A stretch of DNA of 64,000 nt from Mesorhizobium_G sp049840935 (GCA_049840935.1 JASGJA010000008.1:21096-85095), one strand, 5' to 3'. Numbered from the stretch's first letter, positions 18,020 to 29,788 are shown. Notes: generated from the letters alone by a model not told the origin. A program made the numbers and translations.

Positions 18020-18047
18020 AAAGCCGGGTTCAGCCCGGCTTTTTTTG
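18020..18047 (+). terminator. Rho-independent terminator after the cytochrome gene
   Basis: AAGCCGGG-TTCAG-CCCGGCTT stem-loop followed by seven T residues, 27 bases after the cytochrome stop and before the yej operon. Textbook intrinsic terminator. Confidence 0.9.
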
Positions 18048-18104
18048 TTTCTGCTGCACTTGCGAGGAAAACTCTCCTCACTCAAAAGGAAAGGAACGTC
18101 GCTG

Positions 18105-19988
18105 ATGAAAGGAATCGACATGCTGCGCCACTTCAAAGCCTTGGCCGCAACAGTCGTGCTCGTTTCGCTCGCGCAGGTCGCTTTCGCTCAGGATTGGCAG
18201 ACAAGCTCCTCGCTCATGGGCGACACCAAATATGGTGCGAACTTTCAACACTATGATTATGTGAACCCGGAGGCTCCAAGGGGCGGTCAGCTTAACCAGA
18301 CTGTTTCCGGCACTTTCGACAGCTTCAATCCTTATATCGTGCGTGGCAGTCCCGCCGCAGGTCTGTCACCATTCGGTGGCGGGCTTCTCTACGACACGCT
18401 TATGGAGCAATCCGTAGATGAGCCGGGTGTCAGCCACGCGCTGATTGCTGATGCGTATAAATATCCCGACGATTATTCGTCAGCTACTTACCGCCTCGAT
18501 CCGGCCGCGCGCTGGCATGATGGCAAACCTATCACCGTCGATGATGTGATCTGGTCGTTCAAGGTGCTGAAGGAAAACAGCCCCATGTACGCCCGGTATT
18601 ATGAGAACGTCACCGACGCGGTGGCACTCAACGAGCGCGAAGTGGAATTCCGTTTCGATCAGAAGGGGAATCGCGAGCTACCCAAAATCATGGGCGACCT
18701 CGTCGTGTTGCCGAAACATTGGTGGGAAGGCACGGACGCCAAGGGCAACAAGCGCGACATAACCAAACCCACGCTGGAAATGCCGCTCGGTTCTGCTGCT
18801 TACAAGATTTCCAGCTTCAAGACTGGGTCCGAGATCATCTGGGAACGCGTGCCTGATTATTGGGGCGCGAAGCTTGCCGTCAAAGTCGGTCGCGAAAATT
18901 TTGACCGCCGCCGCTACACCTATTTCCTCGACAATAATGCCGAGTGGCAGGCTTTCACCAAGGGCGGGCTTGAAGACTTCCACGAAGAGAATATCTCGCG
19001 CCGTTGGGCCACCGCCTATAATTTTCCAGCATTGCAAGCAGGCGACGTCATCAAGAAAACCTTCCCAAGCGCTTCTCGCGCGAAGTTTCAGGGTTTCGTG
19101 ATGAATACGCGCAAGCCGCAATTCCAAGACCCACGCGTGCGCCATGCACTTACCATGGCTTTCGATTTCGAGACGCTGAACCGCACTTCTTTCTTCAATT
19201 CCTACGTGCGCACGAAGAGCTTCTTCGTTGGCGGTGATCTCGCGTCCAGCGGTTTACCCGAAGGCAAGGAATTGGAAATTCTGGAGCCATTCCGCGACAA
19301 GCTGCCGCCGGAGCTTTTCACCACACCCTACGATCTGCCTGTCTATGATTCACCCAAGGCGGAGCGCGCCAATCTACAAGCTGCGGTAAAGCTATTTGGT
19401 CAGGCTGGCTGGACGATCAAAGGCGGCAAGATGATCAACGAACAGACCGGCGAGCAGTTCAAGCTGGAAATTCTCGGCAATGATTCCACTGACGAAATCG
19501 TTTCGTTGCCCTTCATAAACTCGCTCAAGAAAATCGGCATCAATGCATCGTTGCGCATTGTTGACCCCAGCCAATACGTCAACCGTGTCAATAATTTCGA
19601 TTTCGACATGATAAGCACTGTGCTGGCGCAGTCTGAATCGCCCGGCAACGAGCAGCGCGATTTCTGGTCCTCAAAGGCAGCAGATACGCCGGGTTCGCGC
19701 AACCTTTCCGGCATAAAAGACCCCGTTGTCGATGCGCTGGTGGATCGCGTTATTTTCGCGAAGGATCGCGACGACCTGCTAGCCTCCACCCATGCACTCG
19801 ACCGGGTGCTGCTGTGGAACTACTACGTCATTCCGCAGTATAATCGCGGCGAGCGCTGGATCGCTTACTGGAACAAATTCGGGATGCCGGACAAGCAGCC
19901 GGAATATCTCGGTCCGGACCTCAATTCATGGTGGATCGATCCGCAAAAAGAACAAGCGCTCGCGGCGAAATATAAGAGCATCAATTGA
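18105..19988 (+). CDS. yejA1: Extracellular solute-binding protein of the Yej transporter, first copy
   Basis: Periplasmic family 5 (oligopeptide/microcin C) binding protein of about 627 residues. The signal peptide reads MLRHFKALAATVVLVSLAQVAFA, cleaved before QDW. YejA-type signs include YGANFQHYDYVNPEAPRGGQLNQ and DPAARWHDGKPITVDDVIWSF. ATG at 18105 is preceded by AAGGAAAGGAA; ATG at 18120 is an alternative. The next gene is a second binding protein overlapping by one base, and both feed YejB/YejE/YejF. In Brucella a yejA1-A2-B-E-F locus is reported to help survival against cationic peptides; applying that here is analogy. Confidence 0.92.
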   Translation: MKGIDMLRHFKALAATVVLVSLAQVAFAQDWQTSSSLMGDTKYGANFQHYDYVNPEAPRGGQLNQTVSGTFDSFNPYIVRGSPAAGLSPFGGGLLYDTLMEQSVDEPGVSHALIADAYKYPDDYSSATYRLDPAARWHDGKPITVDDVIWSFKVLKENSPMYARYYENVTDAVALNEREVEFRFDQKGNRELPKIMGDLVVLPKHWWEGTDAKGNKRDITKPTLEMPLGSAAYKISSFKTGSEIIWERVPDYWGAKLAVKVGRENFDRRRYTYFLDNNAEWQAFTKGGLEDFHEENISRRWATAYNFPALQAGDVIKKTFPSASRAKFQGFVMNTRKPQFQDPRVRHALTMAFDFETLNRTSFFNSYVRTKSFFVGGDLASSGLPEGKELEILEPFRDKLPPELFTTPYDLPVYDSPKAERANLQAAVKLFGQAGWTIKGGKMINEQTGEQFKLEILGNDSTDEIVSLPFINSLKKIGINASLRIVDPSQYVNRVNNFDFDMISTVLAQSESPGNEQRDFWSSKAADTPGSRNLSGIKDPVVDALVDRVIFAKDRDDLLASTHALDRVLLWNYYVIPQYNRGERWIAYWNKFGMPDKQPEYLGPDLNSWWIDPQKEQALAAKYKSIN

Positions 19989-21856
19989 TGGTCGGTCTTT
20001 CGCGTCGCCGCTTCCTCGCAGCAACCGGCGCTACCGCAGCAGCGCCTCTTTTGCCCAATCGGCTCTTCGCTGCCACGCCGTCAAACGTTCCGGTACATGG
20101 GCTGTCCGCATTTGGCGAACTGAAATACGCGCCGGATTTCGCCCATTTCGACTATGTGAACGTGGATGCGCCAAAGGGCGGCCAGATGAATTTCCAGCCG
20201 CCAAACTGGATTTACAATCAGACGCCTTTCACCTTCAACACGTTGAATTCCCTGACACTCAAGGGCGAGTCCCCGCCTCGCACGGAACTCTGTTTCGATG
20301 CGCTCATGGCGCGAGCGCTGGATGAGCCCGACGCCGTTTATGGTCTTCTAGCCGAAACAGTTACCATCTCGGAAGACCGTAACACTTTCACTTTCAAGCT
20401 GCGGCCTCAAGCGCGCTGGCATGACGGCATCTTGCTGAGTGCCGATGATGCCGCCTTCAGCTACAATCTTTTCAAAGACAAGGGCCACCCGGATTTATCA
20501 CTGCCTTTGCGCGATCTGACGGAAGCCTCCGTCGTCGATCAGGCAACGCTCAAGCTTGTCTTTAACGGCAACCAGTCGGCGCAGAATATTCTGTCCATCG
20601 TCGTCATGCCGATTGTGTCCAAGGCCTTTTATACGGCCAATGATTTCGAGGCTTCATCCCTAACGCCGCCGCTCGGTTCCGGTCCTTACCGGCTCGGCAA
20701 GGTCATGGCGGGGCGCAGCATCATCATGGAACGCGTGGAGGATTATTGGGGCCGCGATTTGCCTGTTCGCAAAGGCCAGTGCAATTTTGATCGTATCAGG
20801 CTGGATTTCTATCAGGAACGTCAGGCCGCATTCGAAGCTTTCAAAAAAGGCGATACGACCTTCCGGCAGGAATTTACCTCGCGCGTGTGGGCAACCGGCT
20901 ACGATTTCCCGGCAATCAAGGATGGCCGCGTTATCAAACGCGAGTTTCCAGGCGAAGCTTGGCCGCAGATGCAGGCCGTCGCGCTTAATCAGCGCCGCGC
21001 GCAGTTCCGCGACGTGCGCGTGCGCCGCGCAATCGCGCTCTGCTTCGATTTTGAATGGTCGAAACGCGCGCTGTTTTTCGGCTCTTACGACCGCTCGCAA
21101 TCCACCTTTGAGCAGTCAGATTTCAAGGCGCAGGGAATGCCCTCGCCAGCAGAGTTGGAGCTACTCGAACCGTTACGCGCAGACCTCCCGCCGGAAGTGT
21201 TTGGCGAGGCCATAACGCAAGCCGTGTCTGATGGCTCCGGTCGCGACCGTAAGCTGCTCGGCCAAGCCGCTAAGCTTCTGGCCGAAGCAGGCTGGAAGCG
21301 TCAGGGCAATTTTGTCGTCAACGATCAGGGCGGACGGCTTGCGGCCGAATTTCTCGCCAATGATGACGGCATTGTGCGGCTCTATTCGCCTTGGGTGGAA
21401 AACCTCAAAGCCATCGGCGTGGATGCCTCCATCCGCCTCGTGGACGCCACCCAGTATAAATCACGTCAGAGCGAATTTGATTTCGACGTAAACATGCTCG
21501 CGATGAATATCGGCGCGACGCCCACATTCGACTCGCTCGAAACGCTCTACCACTCCCGCGCGGCGAAGCGTCCCGGCACGCGCAATTATCCGGGCACGGA
21601 AAGCTCTGCCGTGGACGTTCTCATCGACAAGGCCGGTCAGGCGAAAAGTCGCGAAGAGCTTGTCACCGCGCTGAATGCGCTCGACCGGGTCTTGCGCGCG
21701 CGGCTCGACTGGATTCCAACATACTATCTGGCGAATCACCGCGCGGCCTATTGGGATATGTTCGGCTTTAACGAGCCCAAGCCCGATTACGGCTTTCCGG
21801 TTGAAACGCTTTGGTGGCTCGATGAGGCAAAGGCAAAGGCGATTGGGAAAGCTTGA
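19988..21856 (+). CDS. yejA2: Extracellular solute-binding protein of the Yej transporter, second copy
   Basis: A paralogue of the upstream gene, 622 residues, of the same binding-protein family (APDFAHFDYVNVDAPKGGQMNF, LRPQARWHDGILLSADDAAF). Unlike the first copy it carries a Tat-type signal, LSRRRFLAATGATAAAPLLP, so it is probably folded before export. ATG at 19988 overlaps the previous stop (TGATG); a TTG one codon earlier is unlikely. The divergence in the middle and C-terminal parts suggests the two binding proteins have different ligands. Confidence 0.92.
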   Translation: MVGLSRRRFLAATGATAAAPLLPNRLFAATPSNVPVHGLSAFGELKYAPDFAHFDYVNVDAPKGGQMNFQPPNWIYNQTPFTFNTLNSLTLKGESPPRTELCFDALMARALDEPDAVYGLLAETVTISEDRNTFTFKLRPQARWHDGILLSADDAAFSYNLFKDKGHPDLSLPLRDLTEASVVDQATLKLVFNGNQSAQNILSIVVMPIVSKAFYTANDFEASSLTPPLGSGPYRLGKVMAGRSIIMERVEDYWGRDLPVRKGQCNFDRIRLDFYQERQAAFEAFKKGDTTFRQEFTSRVWATGYDFPAIKDGRVIKREFPGEAWPQMQAVALNQRRAQFRDVRVRRAIALCFDFEWSKRALFFGSYDRSQSTFEQSDFKAQGMPSPAELELLEPLRADLPPEVFGEAITQAVSDGSGRDRKLLGQAAKLLAEAGWKRQGNFVVNDQGGRLAAEFLANDDGIVRLYSPWVENLKAIGVDASIRLVDATQYKSRQSEFDFDVNMLAMNIGATPTFDSLETLYHSRAAKRPGTRNYPGTESSAVDVLIDKAGQAKSREELVTALNALDRVLRARLDWIPTYYLANHRAAYWDMFGFNEPKPDYGFPVETLWWLDEAKAKAIGKA

Positions 21857-21885
21857 ACAAAATCTTCGAAGCGCCCGCTCGGCCA

Positions 21886-22036
21886 ATCACCCCACCTGCC
21901 CCTTCGGGGCACCCTCCCCATCGAGGGGAGGGATGGAGCCCAACCTTTGCAGCTCGGCAGATGGGGTTAACTTCGCAGCGTTCACGCCCTCCCTCCCCTC
22001 GATGGGGAGGGTGGCCCGCAGGGCCGGGTGGGGTGT
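21886..22036. repeat. Inverted-repeat intergenic element inside the yej operon
   Basis: Two arms of about 45 bases face each other. The left arm (21888-21932) holds CCCCACCTGCCCCTTCGGGG and CCCTCCCCATCGAGGGGAGG; the right arm (21988-22035) is largely its complement and ends in GGGTGGGGTG. Between them lie about 55 unpaired bases. It separates yejA2 from yejB, so its transcript would fold into a long hairpin that may adjust the ratio of binding protein to permease. It resembles the mosaic intergenic palindromes of Rhizobiales but is a different sequence class from the other repeats here. Confidence 0.8.
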
Positions 22037-22057
22037 GAAATGGTTTGGAACTAGCTG

Positions 22058-23152
22058 ATGGCAGCTTATGTTCTCCGCCGCCTGCTGCTGATGATCCCAA
22101 CAATATTCGGCATCATGGCAATTTCCTTCGCTGTTATTCAGTTTGCACCCGGCGGCCCAGTCGAACAGATCATTGCGCGCATTAACGGCCAGAGTGCCGA
22201 CAGCCGCCTCTCCGGTGGCGGTGCGGATGCTGGCGCTGGCGGCAACTTCGACGCGGGCGGCGAAAGCTCGAAATACCGTGGGGCGCAGGGGCTTGATCCC
22301 GAATTTATCGCCAAGCTTGAAAAGCAATTCGGCTTCGACAAGCCGCCGCTGGAACGCTTCGGTAAAATGCTGTGGGACTATGCGCGCTTCGACTTCGGCG
22401 AGAGCTATTTCCGCGACATTTCCGTGCTTGACCTGATCCTGGAAAAAATGCCGGTGTCGATCACCATCGGCCTTTGGATCACCATCCTGTCCAACCTCAT
22501 CTCCATCCCGCTCGGAATCCGAAAAGCCGTGAAGGATGGCTCGCGCTTCGATATCTGGACCAGCGCAATCGTCATTGTCGCTTATGCCATTCCGGGTTTT
22601 CTATTCGGCATCCTGCTGATGGTGCTGTTTGCGGGCGGCTCGTTTTTCGACTGGTTCCCGTTACAGGGCCTGACTTCGGATAATTTCGACCAGCTCTCGT
22701 TCGGCGGTAAAATCCTTGATTATCTGTGGCATATCACCCTACCGCTGGCCGCGCTGGTGCTGTCTGCATTCGCCGTCACGACCCTGCTGACCAAGAACTC
22801 CTTCCTCGATGAAATCCGCAAGCAATACGTCGTCACGGCCCGCGCCAAGGGCCTTTCCGAAGGCCGCGTGCTCTATGGTCACGTCTTCCGCAACGCCATG
22901 CTGATCGTTATCGCGGGCTTTCCCGGCGCGTTTATCTCGGCGTTTTTTAGCGGCTCCTTGCTCATCGAGAACATATTTTCGCTGGACGGCCTCGGCTTGC
23001 TCGGCTGGCAGTCCGTGCTGAACCGAGACTATCCGGTCGTGTTCGCAACGCTCTACATTTTCTCGCTCATGGGCCTGCTCGTGAACCTGTTGTCCGACAT
23101 GGTCTACACATGGATCGACCCCCGCATCGACTTCGAGCGGAGGGATGTCTGA
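22058..23152 (+). CDS. yejB: Yej ABC transporter permease YejB
   Basis: Inner-membrane permease, 364 residues, of the binding-protein-dependent transport family. It starts MAAYVLRRLLLMIPTIFGIMAISF, typical of DppB/OppB/YejB proteins, and has a periplasmic insert with a Gly-rich stretch followed by about five further membrane helices. The ABC-coupling loop is YVVTARAKGLSEGRVLYGHVFRNA. Its stop overlaps the yejE start. Confidence 0.95.
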   Translation: MAAYVLRRLLLMIPTIFGIMAISFAVIQFAPGGPVEQIIARINGQSADSRLSGGGADAGAGGNFDAGGESSKYRGAQGLDPEFIAKLEKQFGFDKPPLERFGKMLWDYARFDFGESYFRDISVLDLILEKMPVSITIGLWITILSNLISIPLGIRKAVKDGSRFDIWTSAIVIVAYAIPGFLFGILLMVLFAGGSFFDWFPLQGLTSDNFDQLSFGGKILDYLWHITLPLAALVLSAFAVTTLLTKNSFLDEIRKQYVVTARAKGLSEGRVLYGHVFRNAMLIVIAGFPGAFISAFFSGSLLIENIFSLDGLGLLGWQSVLNRDYPVVFATLYIFSLMGLLVNLLSDMVYTWIDPRIDFERRDV

Positions 23153-24281
23153 TGACGGTCGCAGACGCCATCGCCAAGCCCACCAAGCGACCGCTCTTTT
23201 CGCCGCTCAACCAGCGCCGCTGGGCGAACTTCAAGGCGAACCGTCGCGGTTACTGGTCGCTCTGGATTTTCCTCGTTCTGTTCGTGCTCTCGATGTTTGC
23301 GGAATTCATCGCCAATGACCGCCCGGTGCTGGCATCGTACAAAGGCGAAATCCTGTTCCCCAGTATCGTGGATTACCCGGAAGAAAAGTTCGGCGGGTTC
23401 CTCGCCGTCACGGATTATCGCGACCCAATCATTCAGGACGAGATCAACGCGAACGGCTGGATGATCTGGCCGCCGATCCGCTATTCTTATCGCACTCCGA
23501 ACAACGAGATACCGCAAGCGGCACCCGCCAAGCCGTCATGGATGTACTCCAAGGAGGAGCGCTGCCAGCGCTATCCGCAGGGCGTCAACGATCCGAACTG
23601 TACGCTCGGAAACTGGAACTGGCTCGGCACTGACGACCAGACGCGCGACGTGCTTGCCCGCGTTATTTACGGCTTCCGCATTTCCGTTCTGTTCGGTCTG
23701 CTTCTCACGATTGGGTCGGCTGTCATCGGCGTGTCGGCTGGCGCTGTGCAGGGCTATTTCGGTGGCTGGACCGACCTCATCTTCCAGCGCTTCATCGAAA
23801 TATGGTCGGCCATGCCGATGCTCTATTTGCTGATGATTATCGCAGCGATCCTGCCGCCCGGATTCTTCATTCTGCTCGGCATAATGTTGCTGTTTTCGTG
23901 GGTCGCATTCGTCGGCGTGGTGCGCGCCGAGTTTCTGCGCGCCCGCAATTTTGAATATGTGAATGCCGCCCGCGCGCTCGGCGTACCGAATGCCACCATC
24001 ATCTTCCGGCACCTTTTGCCCAATGCTATGGTGGCAACGCTGACCTTCCTGCCGTTCATTCTTAACTCGTCCATCACGACGCTGACCTCACTGGATTATC
24101 TCGGCTTCGGCCTGCCCCCCGGCTCGGCGTCGCTCGGCGAATTGCTCAAGCAGGGTCAGGGCAATCTCAATGCGCCGTGGCTCGGCCTCACTGGCTTTGC
24201 CGTCATGGCCTTGATGCTTTCGCTCCTGATCTTCATCGGTGAAGCAACACGCGACGCCTTCGATCCCCGGAAGACGTTCAA

Positions 24282-24285
<4 letters not shown>
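23152..24285 (+). CDS. yejE: Yej ABC transporter permease YejE
   Basis: Second inner-membrane permease, 377 residues, pairing with YejB. ATG at 23152 (MTVADAIAKPTKRP) overlaps the yejB stop as TGATG. A first membrane helix (YWSLWIFLVLFVLSMFAEF) is followed by a long periplasmic loop, then five helices; GTDDQTRDVLARVIYGFRIS and the coupling segment YVNAARALGVPNATIIFRHLLPNA are characteristic of YejE/DppC proteins. Confidence 0.95.
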
Positions 24286-25910
<1,625 letters not shown>

Positions 25911-25947
25911 TTGAGATTGCGGCGAGCCATGCTTATGGATTCTATCC

Positions 25948-26882
25948 ATGGATCGCATTCTTCTTTCGGTAACCGGATTCAACCCGCATCGCTGGCAGGA
26001 ATTGCTGGCGCAAGACCGTCAGGTCGTTCTGGAGCCTGATGGGCCAAGCGATCCTTCAATCCGCTATGCCGTGGTCTGGAAGCAGAAGCCCAATGTTCTG
26101 GCTCGCTTGCCCAACCTGAAAGCAATTTTCTCGATCGGAGCGGGCGTCGATCACATTTTGGCCGATCGCACCCTGCCCGATGTACCCATCGTCCGCGTCG
26201 TCGATCCGAACCTCACGCAGCACATGGTGGAATACATTGTCTGGCGGGTGATGGATCACCATCGCCAAGGTTTGGCGTACCGCGCACAACAGACCCGTAA
26301 GGTTTGGAACGAGCGCGCACAGCGCACCGCACAGGACATTTCTGTGGGCATTATGGGCATCGGCGCGTTGGGAAGCGCCGCCGCGAACGCGCTCACCTCG
26401 CTCGGCTTTCACGTTAATGGCTGGAGCCGAACCGAACGCAAAGTCTCAGGCGTCAATGCCTACCGCGGCGAAAGCGGGTTGATTCCTTTTTGAACGCGAC
26501 AGACATTCTTGTTGTGCTGCTGCCGCTCACCGACCAGACGCGCGGCATCATCAATTATGAACTTCTGCGCGAGCTTCGCCGCCGAAATGGGCTGGGCGGA
26601 GCGGTGCTGGTCAGTGCGGGACGAGGCAAATTGCACAAGGACGCTGATATTCTTCGCGCGCTTGAAGACGGTACGCTGAAAGAGGCCAGTCTCGATGTTT
26701 TCGAGCAGGAGCCCTTGCCGAAAACGAGCGTGTTCTGGGGCAATCCGAAGGTCTTCATCACGCCCCACGCCGCCGCAACGTCCGACCCGGCGCACCTTGT
26801 CGGCCCAATGCTGGAGCAAATGCGCGCCGCATACGAAGGCAAGCCTTTGCGCAACCTGGTGGACCGCACTGCGGGATATTAG
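25948..26882 (+). pseudogene. D-2-hydroxyacid dehydrogenase (glyoxylate/hydroxypyruvate reductase A type), frameshifted
   Basis: NAD(P)H-dependent 2-ketoacid reductase. The first frame gives LKAIFSIGAGVDHILADR, HMVEYIVWRVMDHHR and the dinucleotide fold VGIMGIGALGSAAANAL, and stops at 26493 in a run of five T. With one more T the codons read IPF-LNATDILVVLLPLTDQTRGI and continue to ASLDVFEQEPLP and the catalytic-His segment ITPHAAATS, ending at 26882; the repaired product has 311 residues. The DILVVLLPLT block is expected exactly at the break, so a one-base homopolymer error is likely. It follows yejF by 37 bases. Confidence 0.86.
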
Positions 26883-26890
26883 TATCGGAA

Positions 26891-27049
26891 ATACCCCTCA
26901 TCCGCCTGCCGGCACCTTCTCCCTCAAGGGGAGAAGGAAGAAAGCTTCAACGTCTCGAATGCTCTGCGCCGTTTGCTGTTAGCGCAAGCATAGATATTTG
27001 TGCCTTCTCCCCTTGAGGGAGAAGGTGCCGGCAGGCGGATGAGGGGTAT
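26891..27049. repeat. RIME-like palindromic intergenic repeat, copy 1
   Basis: Inverted arms at 26891-26937 and 27003-27049, each carrying CCCCTCATCCGCCTGCCGGC with ACCTTCTCCC and a short inner hairpin CCCTCAAGGGGAG. The same 31-base core recurs at 49717, 49849 and 50495. It fills the space between the dehydrogenase and the convergent NlpC/P60 gene. I recognise it as the rhizobial RIME-type mosaic element. Confidence 0.88.
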
Positions 27050-27075
27050 TTCTCGCACCGCGGGCGCGCTACACA

Positions 27076-27927
27076 CTAAGGCCGCCTGTAGCGGGTAGGC
27101 TGTCCGTAGAGATAGCCGATGCGCTGAATAGCATCGGCAAGCGGTTCCAGCGACACCATCATTGTGTGGCCGTTTGCGTGAATCATCATTTGCGAATCGA
27201 CCATGATCGCCACATGGCCCTTCCAGAACACGAGGTCGCCCCGGCGCAAACCTTTCGCCGGATCAATTTCTTCGCCGATCGTCGATTCCTGCATGTCCGT
27301 ATCACGCAGCACCTTCCGGCCAGTCATCATCATTGATGTCTGAACCAACCCCGAACAATCGATGCCGAAGCCGGTCGTGCCGCCCCACAAATACGGTGTG
27401 TTCAGAAAAAGCTGCGCCACGGAAACATAGTCATCCGCTTCCGCATCGATCGGCTGAAGATGCGTTGCAATCAGCGCATTGCCGTCGGAAGTGAGAGCGT
27501 ATCGCGTTCCGCGTGTTTCAGCTTCGCCCGAAATAGCAACCACCGATCCCATTGAAAGCACGGTGCCTCTAGGAAAGCGCAGATCAGCACCGGGATAGAT
27601 GAATGTACGTGGAACCACCACGCGATGCGTCGGATGCTCCTGCGCTTCGGCCAGCGAGCCCGCGTCAACATATCCCACATAGCCATCGTTTTCGGATTGT
27701 ACCCAAGCCCAGCCATCGGCCTCGTCAAACAGCAGAACCGGCGCGCCATAGATCAATTGCGTATCGATCCCTGCGCTTTCGGACGGCTTGCGCTTGAGAT
27801 CGACAACCGGTGCTCGAACATAAGCGCGGCGACCTTGGGCATAGCGCGGAGCGTCCACCTCGCTCTTCAGCCGCGCATCTGCGAGATCGTCACGGATCGC
27901 ATGAAGCCGTTTGTCGAAATGCGTCAA
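27076..27927 (-). CDS. NlpC/P60-family peptidase with SH3-like domains (C40)
   Basis: A 283-residue putative peptidoglycan endopeptidase. Two bacterial SH3-like regions (about residues 30-95 and 100-155) precede an NlpC/P60 domain with the catalytic Cys in FGIDCSGLVQ, His in KGHVAIMVDS and a polar third residue in MIHANGHTMMVS. No signal peptide is visible, which fits the NlpC/P60 proteins of this architecture known from Rhizobiales. The start shares ATGA with the MarR gene upstream, so the two are coupled. Confidence 0.88.
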   Translation of the reverse strand: MTHFDKRLHAIRDDLADARLKSEVDAPRYAQGRRAYVRAPVVDLKRKPSESAGIDTQLIYGAPVLLFDEADGWAWVQSENDGYVGYVDAGSLAEAQEHPTHRVVVPRTFIYPGADLRFPRGTVLSMGSVVAISGEAETRGTRYALTSDGNALIATHLQPIDAEADDYVSVAQLFLNTPYLWGGTTGFGIDCSGLVQTSMMMTGRKVLRDTDMQESTIGEEIDPAKGLRRGDLVFWKGHVAIMVDSQMMIHANGHTMMVSLEPLADAIQRIGYLYGQPTRYRRP

Positions 27928-28274
27928 AGCGGAAGCTCCCTTGCCTTGGCAATAATCGTATCACCAAAGCGTTCGACATAAAGTGCGCCCTCGACCGTGC
28001 GCCCGACAAGCACATTGCGGCGGTCGTTTTCGTCTCGATGCCTGTGCACCAGTTTGAGAACGCCCATCGTATCCAGCGCGCGCGAAATGACCGGCTTCGT
28101 TACACCCAGGCGCGCGGCCAACCCGCGCACCGTGTGCGGTGGCTGCTCCAGATAGATGCAAAGCAGAATGGCGATCTGGCGCGTGCTGAGGTCAGGTCCA
28201 TCTTGATGGACCTCTGCCAAGGCAACACGCTCCCAAAGACGCAGTGCTTGTATCGGACGCAAAACAATCGTCAT
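27924..28274 (-). CDS. MarR-family winged-helix transcriptional regulator
   Basis: A 116-residue protein with a winged helix-turn-helix: STRQIAILLCIYLEQPPHTV, then RGLAARLGVTKPVISRALDTM as recognition region and KLVHRHRDENDRRNVLV as the wing with the typical D-x-R-x motif. It is shorter than most MarR proteins because the N- and C-terminal dimer helices are reduced. Co-transcription with the NlpC/P60 gene suggests a link to cell wall remodelling; the target is unknown. Confidence 0.82.
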   Translation of the reverse strand: MTIVLRPIQALRLWERVALAEVHQDGPDLSTRQIAILLCIYLEQPPHTVRGLAARLGVTKPVISRALDTMGVLKLVHRHRDENDRRNVLVGRTVEGALYVERFGDTIIAKARELPL

Positions 28275-28316
28275 GCGTACAGGATAGAAAACAATCGTTT
28301 CGCATCCGTTACAGAT

Positions 28317-29690
28317 TTATGTGCCGAACCGCGTGCTGAGCACCTGCTCCAGCGCGCGAATACATTGCGCCTCACCGCCTACTGGCGACCAAGGTTTCGC
28401 GGTCGGATTCCACCCGAAAATATCGAAGTGCGACCAGCTTGCGGCCTTTTCGACAAATCGCTGCAAGAACAGTGCAGCAGTGATCGAACCCGCAAATCCA
28501 TCGGTCGTCACATTGTTCGTGTCAGCTATTTTCGAGTCCAGCTTTGGACGATAGGCCTGCCAAAGCGGCATACGCCAAAGCGGGTCAGCAACCTTTGTGG
28601 AGGCCGCTTCCAGCTCTGCGGCGAACGCATCGTCATCCGTATAATAGGGCGGCAAATCCGGGCCGAGCGCGACACGCGCCGCGCCGGTCAGCGTGGCCAT
28701 ATCGATCAAAAGCGAGGGCTCTTCTTCATCCGCCACAGCCAGCGCATCGCCAAGAATCAGACGACCCTCGGCGTCGGTATTGCCAATTTCTACCGTTATG
28801 CCTTTGCGGCTTTGCAGCACGTCACCGGGCCGGAACGCGTTTGCCGAAATGGAATTTTCGACCGCCGGGATAAGTACGCGCAGCCGCAGTCTCAACTTTC
28901 CGGCCATAATCATCGAGGCGAGGCCGAGCACATTTGCGGCGCCGCCCATGTCCTTCTTCATCAGCAACATGCCGCTCGCAGGCTTGATGTCCAACCCGCC
29001 AGTATCGAAGCAAACGCCCTTACCGACGAGTGTTACCAGCGGAGCATCTTTCGGCCCCCAGCGCATATCGATCAGGCGCGGCGCATGGGCAGACGCACGG
29101 CCAACCGCGTGGATCATGAAAAGCCGCTCTTTGAGCAAAGCATCACCGGCAACAACAGAGACTTCGGCTCCATGCTTCTTTGCCAGTAGGCGAACCGTGT
29201 CTTCGAGTTGGTCGGGGCCCATATCGTTGGTTGGTGTGTTGATGAGGTCGCGGGCGAGGAAAACGCCATCCGCAATGCGACCGGCGCGCGCCATGTCGGC
29301 ACCTTGCGGCGCGACGAAACGCAGCTTGCGGTCGGTTTCCTTGCGATAGCGGACAAAATCATATGCGCCGAGTTTCAATGCCAAAGCCGCGAGTGTGGGA
29401 TCGGCCAGCGACCCCGCAATTGACCAATCCCCTTCGGGCAAATCGCGTGTCAGAGACGCCAGCTTGAGCGTTGCGCTCAGTTCGTCGGACTGCCCGAAGA
29501 ATGCGCCGCCCACGGCACCCGCTGCATCAGGAAAAGCCAGCAATTTACCGGCTTTGCCGGTATAGCCATTGGCCTTCGCCCATGCCAGCGCCTGCGATCC
29601 AGCACCGCTTTCTGCCAACCCATCGGCGGTGACGAGATGGACGGTTCGCGCCGTTTTTCCAGCGTCCAGAAACTCAAGCTGCATGGTCAT
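28317..29690 (-). CDS. M17-family leucyl aminopeptidase-like protein
   Basis: A 457-residue cytosolic aminopeptidase with two metal ions. The signature NTDAEGRLILGDAL is present, together with LVGKGVCFDTGGLDIKP, containing the metal-binding Lys and Asp, and MKKDMGGAANVLG. The N-terminal domain is shorter and more divergent than in PepA, as in the rhizobial M17 subgroup annotated only as leucyl aminopeptidase family. A likely role is peptide turnover. Confidence 0.92.
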   Translation of the reverse strand: MTMQLEFLDAGKTARTVHLVTADGLAESGAGSQALAWAKANGYTGKAGKLLAFPDAAGAVGGAFFGQSDELSATLKLASLTRDLPEGDWSIAGSLADPTLAALALKLGAYDFVRYRKETDRKLRFVAPQGADMARAGRIADGVFLARDLINTPTNDMGPDQLEDTVRLLAKKHGAEVSVVAGDALLKERLFMIHAVGRASAHAPRLIDMRWGPKDAPLVTLVGKGVCFDTGGLDIKPASGMLLMKKDMGGAANVLGLASMIMAGKLRLRLRVLIPAVENSISANAFRPGDVLQSRKGITVEIGNTDAEGRLILGDALAVADEEEPSLLIDMATLTGAARVALGPDLPPYYTDDDAFAAELEAASTKVADPLWRMPLWQAYRPKLDSKIADTNNVTTDGFAGSITAALFLQRFVEKAASWSHFDIFGWNPTAKPWSPVGGEAQCIRALEQVLSTRFGT

Positions 29691-29788
29691 TCCTTAACAA
29701 GTTCCGACGGTAATTAACCATCCGTTAGGGTTAACAGAATATTTCTTTCTGACAGCGCGGCCAATGAAGCCGCTGTGGAGTGAGGGAC

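Noticed and set aside
27810..29189. 459-codon plus-strand frame opposite the NlpC/P60, MarR and M17 genes
   Set aside because: Crosses three real minus-strand genes and shows only the skewed composition of a complementary frame.
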